Shown here: in pieces, positions 22,851-32,289 of the stretch
Layout of the letters: every line of letters begins with the position of its first letter
Position numbering within the stretch: the stretch's first letter is position 1
NCBI RefSeq assembly: GCF_000389635.1
Contig: NC_021182.1
Coordinates: 3,885,925-3,949,924, forward strand
DNA: 64,000 bases
Source of the DNA: Clostridium pasteurianum BC1
GTDB taxonomy: Bacteria > Bacillota > Clostridia > Clostridiales > Clostridiaceae
Direction of reading: 5' to 3'
Translations under genes and position numbers: made by a program
Notes under the pieces: model-generated
The model's input: the letters and a program-made list of their open reading frames with translations, nothing else
Database searches by the model: none
What the model was told of the DNA's origin: nothing

Positions 22851-25388
22851 TTAATTTTCAGCTTTTCTCTTATAGCTTAATACTCCAAGACCTGATAACA
22901 TAAGTAATGAACCAAAGCCTACAAGGCCTGTTGTATCTAGTGGAGATCCAGTCTTTGGAAGTACTGCTATCTTTGGTGCTGTGGAAGCTTTATTAGCAGT
23001 AACTGACTCTGTATCAGCTGCATCCTTTGAAACTTCCTGATTATTTTCCGATGTTGAAAGCTTTACTAGTGTATTTTCTGCTGATGTTAGAGTATTATAA
23101 TTAATAACCAAAGCTTTCTGAGCCGGAGTTAATGCGTCATAAGCTGTTCTTGCTGCTGCTACTGCATCTTTATCTGAAGCCGTTACAGTTAAAGGGATAG
23201 CATTAATTTTTGCAGTTACTACATCTGCTGCTGTTTTGTCCTTCATAATTTCTGTAAGATCTGCAATAGTAGCTTCTGCGCTGGTTAGTTTACTATAATT
23301 AGTTACTAAAGATTTCTGAGCTAAGGTTAACCTATCATATGATGCTCTTGCACTGGCTACAGCATCTTTATTTGAGAGAGTTATATTGGAAGGTAATGCA
23401 GCAATCATGTCACTTGTTTCCTTTGGAATTGCAGGATCTATTGTAACTAGAGAGGCAATTACCTTTTCAGCTGTATTTGATCCTATAATATCATTTATAT
23501 AAGAATCAACTGCTAAATTATTATACAAAATGCTTACATTATGTGGACCAGAAGGCACATTTGCTATTGTTAGTATTCCATTAGCGTCAGTAGTAGTATG
23601 TACAGGGTTACCATTGTCCATAGCATAGGTTACTGCTGTATTTGAAAGTAAATCTGCTCCATTTTTCACTGTAATTGCTGCTGTATATGGCTTGTAAATG
23701 AAATTAGAAGAAATTTTTATTCTGCCTTGATATGCGGGATATGAAAAGGTACCACCATTTTGTAATGTAAGCTTTGTTATATATTGTGAAGTTATAACAT
23801 CCAGAGCATTTCCCTCACCTATATTTTTAAGTCCTCCAAGCATTGTGTAGCCATCACCGCCACCTACTTCGTAGTCATTTGAAGCTAAAACAATCTTAGT
23901 ATTAGTATCATTCTTATCAAGCACTTGTCTATCAGAACCATCTGCATTTAGTAAAACAATTTTACTTATTCTGTTTGAAGCCGCATTTTGAGGATTGTAT
24001 TCAAATCTCATTCCTGAAATTTGAGGGAATCTCCCATCAGCACCAGTTACAATTCCCGTTGAAGTATCGGGTACTGATACTTTAGAAACACCATTTTCAA
24101 GAGTTTGATATAATAAAGAAGGGGTTACTTCTTTAAGGGAAAGTATATTACCAAAGGGAAGTACAGTTGTAATCTGCCCTTGATTTATATCACCTACCGG
24201 AATAGAATCACGTACACCACCGCCATTTTCCAATGCAACAATAGGCAGTGAAGCAAATTCTGTACCTTTTACTTGTGATTTAGCACCATCGGCCATAGCA
24301 TCTGCTACTAAATCCCCTAAATTTGTCTCTCCAAGTCTTGCAACAGACTGACCATTAACAGTTCCAGCCCAAAAGGATGTATTTGTACGTCCAACTATTT
24401 GTGCGAATATTGGTGCTTGTGAAGCATTTATCTGTGTTGCCAAATCTTTTACACTGCTGTCTGGAGTATAATTAGTTGTGGCAGAAGCCGCAGATATTAA
24501 ACTTTCTGTAGCTGAAACCTTACCATCATTTGTAACAGAGATGTCAAGCCTTCCAAGGTTTGCATTATAACATCCAGTTTGTGCAATAAGTGCATTGTTT
24601 ACTAATTTGTTTTCAATAGTGTGGCTGTGACCATCTATTATTACATTTATGCCATCAACAGCTTTAGCGATATCTTCACTGGTTGGATCACTTGATGGAT
24701 CATTACCAATATGCATTATTCCTACAATTACTTTAACACCCTCTGATTTAAGTTTACTTACTTCAGATTTTGAAGTTGCTATTGGATCTTCAAAGGTTAT
24801 TCCAGAAAGATTAGATGGATTTGTCTTATATTCAGTTTCCTGTGTGGTAATACCAAAGAATCCTACTTTTATACCATTAACAGTTTTAATAAAATCTTCT
24901 CCGTTATTACCATTTACTCCAGCAAGAAAAGGTTGTCCGTTTTGCATAGTATTTGCAGAAACAACAGGAAAAGACGCAAGTTTTGCATTAGCAAGTGCTT
25001 GATCTTTACCATAATCGAATTCATGGTTTCCAAGAACCATACCATCATAGCCTGCTGCATTCATAAGTTTAATTATATCAGCACCTTTACTTATTGTTGC
25101 AAAAGGTACTCCCTGTGTTGCGTCACCTGCATCAATAAGAAGAGAATTAGGTACACTCTTTTTTATTGCAGCAGTATAATCTGAACCTATTTGAGTAAGT
25201 ACTGGTGGCTTTGCCGTGTTAAAAGCATCTAATAAATGTCCATGCATATCATTAGTATGAAATATTGTTATTTGGGTGGAAGTTTGACTTACGTCCGCTA
25301 AAGCATAAGATTGAATACTCAAAACACTTAATATCATTGCTAATACCATTGTAAGCATTAAGTGTTTTTTAAAAAATTTTGTTTTCAT
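22851..25388 (-). CDS. Cell-wall-anchored 5'-nucleotidase / cyclic phosphodiesterase (UshA type)
   Basis: 845 aa. Signal peptide MKTKFFKKHLMLTM... (cleavage near residue 30); metallophosphatase core with FHTNDMHGHL (D, H), GNHEFDYG and GHSHT; 5'-nucleotidase C-domain around residues 330-560 (NGGGVRDSIP). Two helical repeats of about 65 residues follow (each with ALTPAQKALV-like and LTSAE blocks), then the sorting signal LPKTG at 810-814, a hydrophobic stretch and the basic tail YKRKAEN. It should be attached to peptidoglycan by sortase and release phosphate and nucleosides from extracellular nucleotides. Single gene. Confidence 0.92.
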   Translation of the reverse strand: MKTKFFKKHLMLTMVLAMILSVLSIQSYALADVSQTSTQITIFHTNDMHGHLLDAFNTAKPPVLTQIGSDYTAAIKKSVPNSLLIDAGDATQGVPFATISKGADIIKLMNAAGYDGMVLGNHEFDYGKDQALANAKLASFPVVSANTMQNGQPFLAGVNGNNGEDFIKTVNGIKVGFFGITTQETEYKTNPSNLSGITFEDPIATSKSEVSKLKSEGVKVIVGIMHIGNDPSSDPTSEDIAKAVDGINVIIDGHSHTIENKLVNNALIAQTGCYNANLGRLDISVTNDGKVSATESLISAASATTNYTPDSSVKDLATQINASQAPIFAQIVGRTNTSFWAGTVNGQSVARLGETNLGDLVADAMADGAKSQVKGTEFASLPIVALENGGGVRDSIPVGDINQGQITTVLPFGNILSLKEVTPSLLYQTLENGVSKVSVPDTSTGIVTGADGRFPQISGMRFEYNPQNAASNRISKIVLLNADGSDRQVLDKNDTNTKIVLASNDYEVGGGDGYTMLGGLKNIGEGNALDVITSQYITKLTLQNGGTFSYPAYQGRIKISSNFIYKPYTAAITVKNGADLLSNTAVTYAMDNGNPVHTTTDANGILTIANVPSGPHNVSILYNNLAVDSYINDIIGSNTAEKVIASLVTIDPAIPKETSDMIAALPSNITLSNKDAVASARASYDRLTLAQKSLVTNYSKLTSAEATIADLTEIMKDKTAADVVTAKINAIPLTVTASDKDAVAAARTAYDALTPAQKALVINYNTLTSAENTLVKLSTSENNQEVSKDAADTESVTANKASTAPKIAVLPKTGSPLDTTGLVGFGSLLMLSGLGVLSYKRKAEN

Positions 25389-25580
25389 TTTTTATTTATC
25401 CCCCTTACTTTGTATACTATTATTAATACTTTAGTAATATATTAGCTTTTTATAGCTTAAAAAAATAATAGATTTTACTATAATTAACCAATATGTCATC
25501 TTGCTTCCATTTTACTATATTCAAATATTTTCTTAAGTTAAATTCAGGTAACATTTGTAAACAAAATATAACCTTAACAA

Positions 25581-25743
25581 TTTATCCGATGACTATCCAC
25601 TCTAATACTCCCATCGCACTCTGTGAAAGCGATTCACAGAAAATCGAAGATTTTTGTTCTCTGCTTTTCTTCAAGTGGGAGTAAAGAGTGACTACGTCCC
25701 TGGATAACGAGTTCTAAGTATCGAAAATACCGATAATTTAGAC
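25581..25743 (+). repeat. Dispersed structured element, copy 4 (type B)
   Basis: TTATCCGATGACTATCCAC, CTCTAATACTCCCA, variable arm, TGGGAGTAAAGAGTG, TCCCTGGATAACGAGTTCTA, 3' hairpin CTAAGTATCG/CGATAATTTAG. Stems CACTCT/AGAGTG and TACTCCCA/TGGGAGTA replace the GCTGT/ACAGC and CTCCACC/GGTGGAG pairs of copy 2. Confidence 0.7.
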
Positions 25744-25781
25744 AGTCATTTAATTACACATAATAGTTTTTATATTAATAA

Positions 25782-25819
25782 AAGGTTATAAATGGGATAA
25801 TTATTCCATTTATAACCTT
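25782..25819 (-). terminator. Terminator of the GH31 gene
   Basis: A 14-bp perfect stem (AAGGTTATAAATGG and complement), 10-base loop, T run on the minus strand. Confidence 0.75.
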
Positions 25820-25886
25820 GAAGTATTTTGTATAACTATAATTTATCTATTAAATTTAGCTTATACTATTTCAAAAAAATATATAC

Positions 25887-28274
25887 TTATTTAATATAAA
25901 TTTCTGTTTCACTCTCCACTAAAAACTCTATGGCTCCTTCAACTATTTTAAATTCAATTGCCTTCCCATCTGCCAAAATCTCTGCAGGCTTAATATTATT
26001 TATTTTAAACTTAAAGCTATGATAGCTATCTCTATAGGCTCTATAAGTCTTGTTTATTCTAATTGCTATGCCTTTTAAATCATCACTGCCTTTTATTAAA
26101 AACTCATATAGATTGTAAACTCCCTTTCTATATTCAAAGCTTTCTCCATCGTCCTGATAATGTACATACTTAATTTCTGTATCATCAGCTGCTGGATATA
26201 TATCTAAAGTAAGTTCTTCTATTTTCTTTTCTCCTATATAATTCTGTACTGGATAATTGGGTATAATTGTTCCCTGCTTTATATATACAGGACATAAATC
26301 TAAAGGGGCTTCCTTAACAATATATTTTCCACCTTGAAAAACTTCCTTTGTCCAATAATCCACCCAATTGCTTCCCTTTGGTAAATATACCATTCTGGCA
26401 GTCTTTCCCTGCTCTATAACTGGAGCTACAAGAATATTTTCACCACACAGGAATTCATCATTTATTTCATAAGTATTTTCATCTTCTTGATAGTGAAGCA
26501 TTAAGGGTCTAATTAGAGGTAGTCCGCTGCTTTTTTGCTTCCATAGAGTATCATAAAGATAAGGAATCAACTTATATCTAAGTTTAATATATTTTCTATT
26601 AATATCTTCTGTTTGCTTATCAAAAGCCCAAGGTTCCTGATCTCTGGTCATAATAGAGGAATGATTTCTAAATAATGGAGTAAAGCATCCAACCTGTACC
26701 CATCTTGATAGAAGCTCTGCAGTACAATCAAAGCCAAATCCACCTACATCCGTACCACAAAAAGTTATTCCACTTAGTCCCAGATTCATAAGCATTGGAA
26801 GAGACATACGCAAATGCTCCCAAAGACTTTGATTATCTCCAGTCCATACTGTAGAATATTTTTGTGTTCCTGCGTAGCATGCCCTGGTTATTACAAAAGG
26901 TCTTTTATTAGTATATTTCTTAATTCCCTCATAGGTTGCCTTTGACATATAATGGCCGAAAACATTGTGCATTTCTCTATGGTCTGTAATAATTCCATCA
27001 TTATTAAACACCACATCATCAGGAAGGGGTCCATTAAAGCTTGCAGGCTCATTCATATCATTCCATATACCAGAAACTCCATAATCCATCATGATCTTTT
27101 GATTTTCTGCCCACCAATTTCTCACTTTTTCATTTGGAAAATCAGGATAAAGAGCATCTCCTGGCCATACTTTATTTACATAGGGAATATTATCTTTATC
27201 TGCAGCAAAATACCCATTTTTAATGCCTTTATCATAAATCTCATAGCCCTTATCTTTTTTAACACCAGGGTCTATAATTGTTACAACTTTAAATCCATTC
27301 TGCTTTAATTCAGATAACATTTCCTTAGGATTTGGAAATTTGTTCTTATCCCATGTAAATACTCTATATCCATCCATATAATCAATATCTAAATATAGTG
27401 CATCACAAGGAATATCTCTGTTTCTAAACTCCTTTGCAATTTCCATAAGCCTTTGTTCCGGTACATAAGCCCATCTGCACTGCTGATATCCAAGTGTCCA
27501 AAGCTGAGGCAGTGGTGTTCTTCCCGTCAAATCAGTATATCTATTTACTACTTCTTTCATGGACGGACCATATATAAAATAATAATCTAAATTTCCATCT
27601 ACAGCTCCAAAATAGTAATAATCGCTATTTTCTTTTCCAATATCAAAATGTGACTCAAAAGTATTGTCAAAAAAAATACCGAAAGCCTGTTTTTCTTTTA
27701 GCCCAATAAAGAAAGGTATAGATTTATATAATGCTTCAAAGCTTTCCACATGTGGTTTAGGATCATCTGTATTCCACATTTTATAATGATATCCCTTTTT
27801 ATTTAAATGTCCTGTTTTTTCACCAAAGCCATAAAAATACATATCCTCTTCCATCTTTTTCAGTACTTGTACCCTTAATTTATTATCGCCATCTTTAAGT
27901 TCATGGCCTTCTTCTGCTGCTACAGCCCATCCGCCATCAACACCTCTTCTTACAAAAGGTTTTCTGTCTCCTCTATAATCTTCACAAAGTATATTCCAGC
28001 TATCATCATAAATATCCACCTTAAAATCATCAAATATGTTTACGTTTAACTTATCTGTAGCAATAATTATTTTATCTTCTTTACTATCTACTGAGAAACT
28101 GCATTTCTGAACTTTTAGATCTTCTACTGCTTTAGATAATCTCTGTTCCCTCTTTAGTGGAGAAAAGAAATTTATTATAGAAGCTGAAATTATCTCCACA
28201 ATAACATTTTGTTCTTCAAACCCAATATGAATCTTATTGTCTACTTGTTCAAATCCTATTATTTTACCAAACAT
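25887..28274 (-). CDS. GH31 alpha-glucosidase / alpha-xylosidase
   Basis: 795 aa, cytosolic (no signal peptide). The retaining GH31 nucleophile is in GIWNDMNEPASF (Asp near residue 407) and the acid/base in WTGDNQSLWEH (Asp near 479). An N-terminal beta-sandwich and C-terminal beta domains flank the barrel. I chose ATG 28274, 5 bases after GGGGTGAG, over the upstream ATG at 28313. It releases glucose or xylose from non-reducing ends of short alpha-linked glycosides. An AraC-like site upstream matches the one before the dehydrogenase operon, so both may be induced together. Confidence 0.9.
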   Translation of the reverse strand: MFGKIIGFEQVDNKIHIGFEEQNVIVEIISASIINFFSPLKREQRLSKAVEDLKVQKCSFSVDSKEDKIIIATDKLNVNIFDDFKVDIYDDSWNILCEDYRGDRKPFVRRGVDGGWAVAAEEGHELKDGDNKLRVQVLKKMEEDMYFYGFGEKTGHLNKKGYHYKMWNTDDPKPHVESFEALYKSIPFFIGLKEKQAFGIFFDNTFESHFDIGKENSDYYYFGAVDGNLDYYFIYGPSMKEVVNRYTDLTGRTPLPQLWTLGYQQCRWAYVPEQRLMEIAKEFRNRDIPCDALYLDIDYMDGYRVFTWDKNKFPNPKEMLSELKQNGFKVVTIIDPGVKKDKGYEIYDKGIKNGYFAADKDNIPYVNKVWPGDALYPDFPNEKVRNWWAENQKIMMDYGVSGIWNDMNEPASFNGPLPDDVVFNNDGIITDHREMHNVFGHYMSKATYEGIKKYTNKRPFVITRACYAGTQKYSTVWTGDNQSLWEHLRMSLPMLMNLGLSGITFCGTDVGGFGFDCTAELLSRWVQVGCFTPLFRNHSSIMTRDQEPWAFDKQTEDINRKYIKLRYKLIPYLYDTLWKQKSSGLPLIRPLMLHYQEDENTYEINDEFLCGENILVAPVIEQGKTARMVYLPKGSNWVDYWTKEVFQGGKYIVKEAPLDLCPVYIKQGTIIPNYPVQNYIGEKKIEELTLDIYPAADDTEIKYVHYQDDGESFEYRKGVYNLYEFLIKGSDDLKGIAIRINKTYRAYRDSYHSFKFKINNIKPAEILADGKAIEFKIVEGAIEFLVESETEIYIK

Positions 28275-28398
28275 TTTCTCACCCCAATTTAGCAGATATA
28301 TGCTATTAATCAATGAATTTTACTTAGTTATAGTTTATATTTATATCAAACTTATATTTATAATTTTATACTATTAATATTTTAATTACTACCTAGGA

Positions 28399-28425
28399 AT
28401 TGCTCACTTATTCTCAAATATTGCT
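28399..28425. promoter_or_regulatory. AraC-like operator, direct repeat ATTGCT-N15-ATTGCT (site 2)
   Basis: Same 21-bp phasing and identical spacer CACTTATTCTCAAAT as site 1; lies about 125 bases before the GH31 start. Confidence 0.55.
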
Positions 28426-28473
28426 GTTTTAATTTTTTATTTTATATATGAGATTGAATTTATTTCATATAAT

Positions 28474-28515
28474 AAAAGGGCGTAAATAGAACAATTGTCC
28501 CATTTATACCCTTTT
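28474..28515 (-). terminator. Terminator of the ABC-importer operon
   Basis: Stem AAAAGGGCGTAAAT with ATTTATACCCTTTT (one mismatch). Confidence 0.65.
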
Positions 28516-28561
28516 AACTTTTCGAAGTATTAAATATTCACAGATAAAATTATTAATTTTT

Positions 28562-29416
28562 TTAACCCTTTTCTGCCCCATTTGTAGCCCCAGCCATAAT
28601 ATATTTTTGTAAGAACAAAAACAGAATAACTATTGGTATAATAACAATCAATACTGACGGGAAAACCAATTCCCATGGATTGCCGTATTGTCCTGCAAGA
28701 TTTTTAGCATAATATAATGATAAAGTTAATGTCTTTTCCTCTGAATTTCCAAGTACTAAAAATGGTAGCAAGTAATCATTCCATATCCACACGGTATTTA
28801 ATATGATTACAGTTATAGTTGTTGGCCTTACCAAAGGGAATATAATTTTAAAAAACACCTGAAATATATTAGCTCCATCAATTATTGCCGCTTCCTCTAA
28901 AGATACAGGTACACTTTTTAAAAAGCCATGATAGAGAAACACAGAGAGACTTAATCCAAAACCACCATACATTATAATTAAGCCGCCTATATTTTTCAAA
29001 TGTAAGGCATCCATAAAACTAATCAATGGATACATCAAGGATTGAAAAGGTATTAACATTGCTGCTGTAAAAATTAAAAATAAAATATTACTTAATTTGG
29101 ATTTACTTCTAACCATTATCCAAGCAGTAAATGATGATACAATTACTATTAAAGCTACTGATAATACTGTAATTAATATTGTATAACCCAAACTACGCAG
29201 CAAATGAATTTGTTCAAATGCATTTTTCATATAAGTTAAATCCCAGCTTTTAGGTAATGAAAGAGGTGAATTTACAATTTGAGACTGCCCTTTAAATGAA
29301 TTAATAAGTAAAAATAGCAATGGGAAAAGTGTGTATGCAGCTCCTAAAATTAAAACTATATAAATCATATAATTTTTAATTTTTCTTTTACCTTCCATTG
29401 TTTTTATAGATTTCAT
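28562..29416 (-). CDS. Sugar ABC transporter permease, MalG type
   Basis: 284 aa with six membrane spans and the ATPase-docking EAA loop EEAAIIDGANIFQVFFKII around residues 175-193. The ATG (29414-29416) overlaps the TGA of the upstream permease gene (TGATG), which indicates translational coupling. It is the last gene of the operon: binding protein, MalF-type, MalG-type. No ATPase gene is present, so a shared MsmX/UgpC-type ATPase encoded elsewhere must energise the importer, as is common in Firmicutes. Confidence 0.92.
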   Translation of the reverse strand: MKSIKTMEGKRKIKNYMIYIVLILGAAYTLFPLLFLLINSFKGQSQIVNSPLSLPKSWDLTYMKNAFEQIHLLRSLGYTILITVLSVALIVIVSSFTAWIMVRSKSKLSNILFLIFTAAMLIPFQSLMYPLISFMDALHLKNIGGLIIMYGGFGLSLSVFLYHGFLKSVPVSLEEAAIIDGANIFQVFFKIIFPLVRPTTITVIILNTVWIWNDYLLPFLVLGNSEEKTLTLSLYYAKNLAGQYGNPWELVFPSVLIVIIPIVILFLFLQKYIMAGATNGAEKG

Positions 29417-30312
29417 CAAGCTTCAACCTCCTTCTTTTTCATTACAGATACTTGTATTAAAGCAACTACTGCAATTAATATGAAAAATATAACAGCCTGT
29501 GCCTGAGCAAAACCATAATTTGGTGGATTAGTATCCTTAGTAGTCTGTAGAATCTGCAATGCCAACATTCTTGTACCAAAGTCGCCATTTGTTAATGCTA
29601 AATTTTGATCCAATAGTCTAAAGCAATTTGAGAGAGTTAGAAAAAATACAATTGTGAAAGAAGGCATAAGCATTGGTATTGTAATATTTCTGAACTTTTG
29701 AGATGGACTTGCTCCATCAATACTTGCAGCCTCATATAAATCTTTAGATATATTATTTAATCCATTTACGTAAATCATCATCATATATCCAGCCATTTGC
29801 CATGTAACCATTATTACTAATGCAAACATTGCCTTTGTAGGATCTTGCGTCATATTAGTTAAAAATGGTATATGGATAATACTATTTCCACCAAAGAAAA
29901 CCTTTGAGTAAACAATCTGAAATATAAACTGCCAAATAAATCCTAATGCCAATCCGCCTAACAAATTTGGCATATAAAAAATAGCTCTGAATATACTTGC
30001 ACCTTTTTCTATTTTAACTAGCAGCATAGAAAGAAGTAGTGAAACTACATTGACAACAATTACTGCAATAACAGTAAATTTAATTGTATATAAAAATGCT
30101 GACCTAAATTTATCTAATTGAAATATTTTTACATAATTATCAATTCCAACTAAAGCCTGCCACCAGTGTTCACCACCAACAAAATATGTTCCACGCCAAC
30201 TGGTAAAAGAATATATAACGCCTATAACAAAAGGTATTAAAATAACAATTGCAAATAATATAATAGCTGGTAGTGAAAATATTTTAAACCACTTCTTATA
30301 TAATTGTTCCAT
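29416..30312 (-). CDS. Sugar ABC transporter permease, MalF type
   Basis: 298 aa with six spans and the EAA loop YEAASIDGASPSQKFRNITI near residues 194-213. GGGGA lies upstream of the ATG. It overlaps the MalG-type gene by the TGATG junction and forms the membrane heterodimer with it. Confidence 0.92.
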   Translation of the reverse strand: MEQLYKKWFKIFSLPAIILFAIVILIPFVIGVIYSFTSWRGTYFVGGEHWWQALVGIDNYVKIFQLDKFRSAFLYTIKFTVIAVIVVNVVSLLLSMLLVKIEKGASIFRAIFYMPNLLGGLALGFIWQFIFQIVYSKVFFGGNSIIHIPFLTNMTQDPTKAMFALVIMVTWQMAGYMMMIYVNGLNNISKDLYEAASIDGASPSQKFRNITIPMLMPSFTIVFFLTLSNCFRLLDQNLALTNGDFGTRMLALQILQTTKDTNPPNYGFAQAQAVIFFILIAVVALIQVSVMKKKEVEA

Positions 30313-30351
30313 TTATATTCCCCTTTCAAAATAATAATTTATTTTAATATT

Positions 30352-30382
30352 ACAGAATAGAAATATAATATTCCTATTCTGT
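30352..30382 (-). terminator. Intra-operon hairpin between binding protein and permeases
   Basis: Stem ACAGAATAG/CTATTCTGT with a 13-base AT-rich loop. Partial termination here would give more binding protein than permease, a common arrangement. Confidence 0.5.
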
Positions 30383-30407
30383 TTTTAAGTTCTATTGTCA
30401 TAAGATT

Positions 30408-31892
30408 TTAATTAGATTTTAATTCCTTCCACTTCTGTATAGAATAATCTGCTACTTTTGCATAATCTGCTTCAGTCCAGTTTTGCTTTGTGAAATATTG
30501 TTCCTGTAGTATTTTCCCATAAGCCTCCTGCCCCCATGAATTTGGTGCTCCATTAAATGGATTAGACAATATATTTCCTGCTCGTTTATAAGTAATTAAA
30601 TCGTTACTCAATGGATTTTCTAATTTAGTATCACTTGTAGCATTAAAGGGTACAAAGGCAAATTCATCTGTAATAAATTTCTTACCCGTTTCAGAAGTAT
30701 TAAGCCATACTAAAAAATCCTCTGCCTTTTTCTGCTCATCCTTGCTTACTTTTTTATTAATTACATAGTAATTTGGAACAAATTCTGGTATTGATTCATT
30801 AAATTTTTCAGCAGTTAATCCTTTTACTTTAATATCGTCGTCTGTGAATGGAAGCTTCATTGGAAGCATAGTTAAAGAAGATGTAATATCTGTATTTACT
30901 TTTTTAACGTTGTTATATACCCAGTTACCTTGCTTAATAAATAACGCCTTACCATCAGCAAAAGTCTGTACTGCCTGATCATATCCTGTAGTTGTTGAAT
31001 TAATGAAATCTGCACCTCTTGTTAATGCGCCTTTGGGTCCTGCCAGATAACTTGTTTCAAAATCTAGTGCCTGAACAGATTTTTCTAATGGGATTTTTAA
31101 TTGCTGAACCTGGCTATCTGTGGCATTTTGTGCTGCGGATAAGCTATTGAATACTGTATTTAATGGATAATTACCAAAGTGATCTCCATAAGTCCATTTT
31201 TCTGCTCCTGCTACTGAAAATACACCGTTTAATTTTGAAGTAAGTTCTGTTTTATTTTTTGCCAATTGATAAGTATGTCCACTTAGTACTACAGAACCTG
31301 TTTTATTTTCTTTAATATAACCGTTTACAGCAATGACCATATTTTTAAATTCTTCATAAGTAGCTGTTTTAAAATCTGCAATAAATTGTGTTGTATCGGT
31401 TAATCCAAACAAATCTGTTATCATTTTTTTGTTAACAATTAATCCATAGCCCTCAACATCATAGGGGATACCATAGTTTTCACCCTCTTTAGTCTGCAAT
31501 CTCATAGATTCTGGTATGCTATCAGCTAATTTCTTTAATTCTGGAGTTGATGCATCCTTAAGATCCATGGCATATCCACTATCTTTCCATTCCTCTACGC
31601 TTCCTGCACCTACAGAAAAAATTGATGGTTTTTCACTTGAATTCATTGCAGATCTCAAAGTGTCTGTTGCCTCTGTTGTCCCCAAGGAAAATACTTTAAC
31701 CTTAACACCCTTTTCCTTTTCGTATACTTGAGCAAGCTTTTGAAATGCATCAGCATTTTCACTTTTACCATTAAAAATGTAGATATCATAACTATGATTT
31801 GATGATTTTGTTGAACTACTACAGCCTACTAGTCCCGCCATTAGTACTGATACAATTATAAATATTACTCCCAGCTTTACCCTTTTTAACAT
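30408..31892 (-). CDS. Sugar ABC transporter substrate-binding lipoprotein
   Basis: 494 aa from the ATG at 31892, which follows GGGGAT; a longer in-frame start at 31928 lies inside an operator and is unlikely. Signal peptide with lipobox LVGCSS, lipidated Cys24. The body is a family 1 extracellular solute-binding protein (VYEKEKGVKVKVFSLG early, VNKKMI, ADGKALFIKQGNWVYNNV in the middle, LVWLNTSETGKKF late). It captures a sugar at the outer membrane face. The operon is probably repressed by the LacI protein at 32290 through the two palindromes upstream. Confidence 0.92.
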   Translation of the reverse strand: MLKRVKLGVIFIIVSVLMAGLVGCSSSTKSSNHSYDIYIFNGKSENADAFQKLAQVYEKEKGVKVKVFSLGTTEATDTLRSAMNSSEKPSIFSVGAGSVEEWKDSGYAMDLKDASTPELKKLADSIPESMRLQTKEGENYGIPYDVEGYGLIVNKKMITDLFGLTDTTQFIADFKTATYEEFKNMVIAVNGYIKENKTGSVVLSGHTYQLAKNKTELTSKLNGVFSVAGAEKWTYGDHFGNYPLNTVFNSLSAAQNATDSQVQQLKIPLEKSVQALDFETSYLAGPKGALTRGADFINSTTTGYDQAVQTFADGKALFIKQGNWVYNNVKKVNTDITSSLTMLPMKLPFTDDDIKVKGLTAEKFNESIPEFVPNYYVINKKVSKDEQKKAEDFLVWLNTSETGKKFITDEFAFVPFNATSDTKLENPLSNDLITYKRAGNILSNPFNGAPNSWGQEAYGKILQEQYFTKQNWTEADYAKVADYSIQKWKELKSN

Positions 31893-31920
31893 TTTAAACA
31901 TCCCCTTAAAAAATATTATA

Positions 31921-31934
31921 TGAAACATGTTTCA
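31921..31934. promoter_or_regulatory. LacI-family operator 1, TGAAACATGTTTCA
   Basis: A perfect 14-bp palindrome about 30 bases before the binding-protein start. It recurs upstream at 32166 and at 38465. Confidence 0.75.
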
Positions 31935-32165
31935 TATATAGTAAAATATATTTGCTATTTAGAAAAATAGCAATTTTTAAGATTTCATAATTAGATTTAT
32001 TTAACTTAAGGATTTAAATTTATGTATAGGTTTACATAGTGTATTCACATTGCCTATAGAATATAATTTATATTTGTATTTATTGAATAAATCTAGGTAC
32101 AAGTAATTTTTAACCTACACACGCTTTATTGTATATGTTTACATTTCATAGTAAAACAAAATTTA

Positions 32166-32179
32166 TGGAACATGTTTCA
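32166..32179. promoter_or_regulatory. LacI-family operator 2, TGGAACATGTTTCA
   Basis: One base from the perfect palindrome; sits just downstream of the ABC-operon promoter. Two sites 245 bp apart would allow DNA looping. Confidence 0.7.
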
Positions 32180-32186
32180 TATGATT

Positions 32187-32215
32187 ATACTAATATATTT
32201 TATACATATTGTCAA
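32187..32215 (-). promoter_or_regulatory. Promoter of the ABC-importer operon
   Basis: Minus strand TTGACA, 17 bases, TAGTAT (a TATAAT sits 3 bases further). Confidence 0.55.
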
Positions 32216-32289
32216 TATAAAAAATTAAAATATTAGCTAAATTTTAAAACATATGCCATAATACCAATTATCGCTATAACTTTTACAGA

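Noticed and set aside
24649-25184. Plus-strand frames inside the 5'-nucleotidase gene
   Set aside because: They lie antisense to a gene with full signal peptide, catalytic motifs and sorting signal.
26952-27308. Plus-strand 118-aa frame in the GH31 gene
   Set aside because: Antisense to the GH31 catalytic region; no start signal.
31921-31934. Reading TGAAACATGTTTCA as a CcpA cre site
   Set aside because: The central CG of cre is AT here and the sites cluster around a LacI-family gene, so a dedicated LacI operator fits better.
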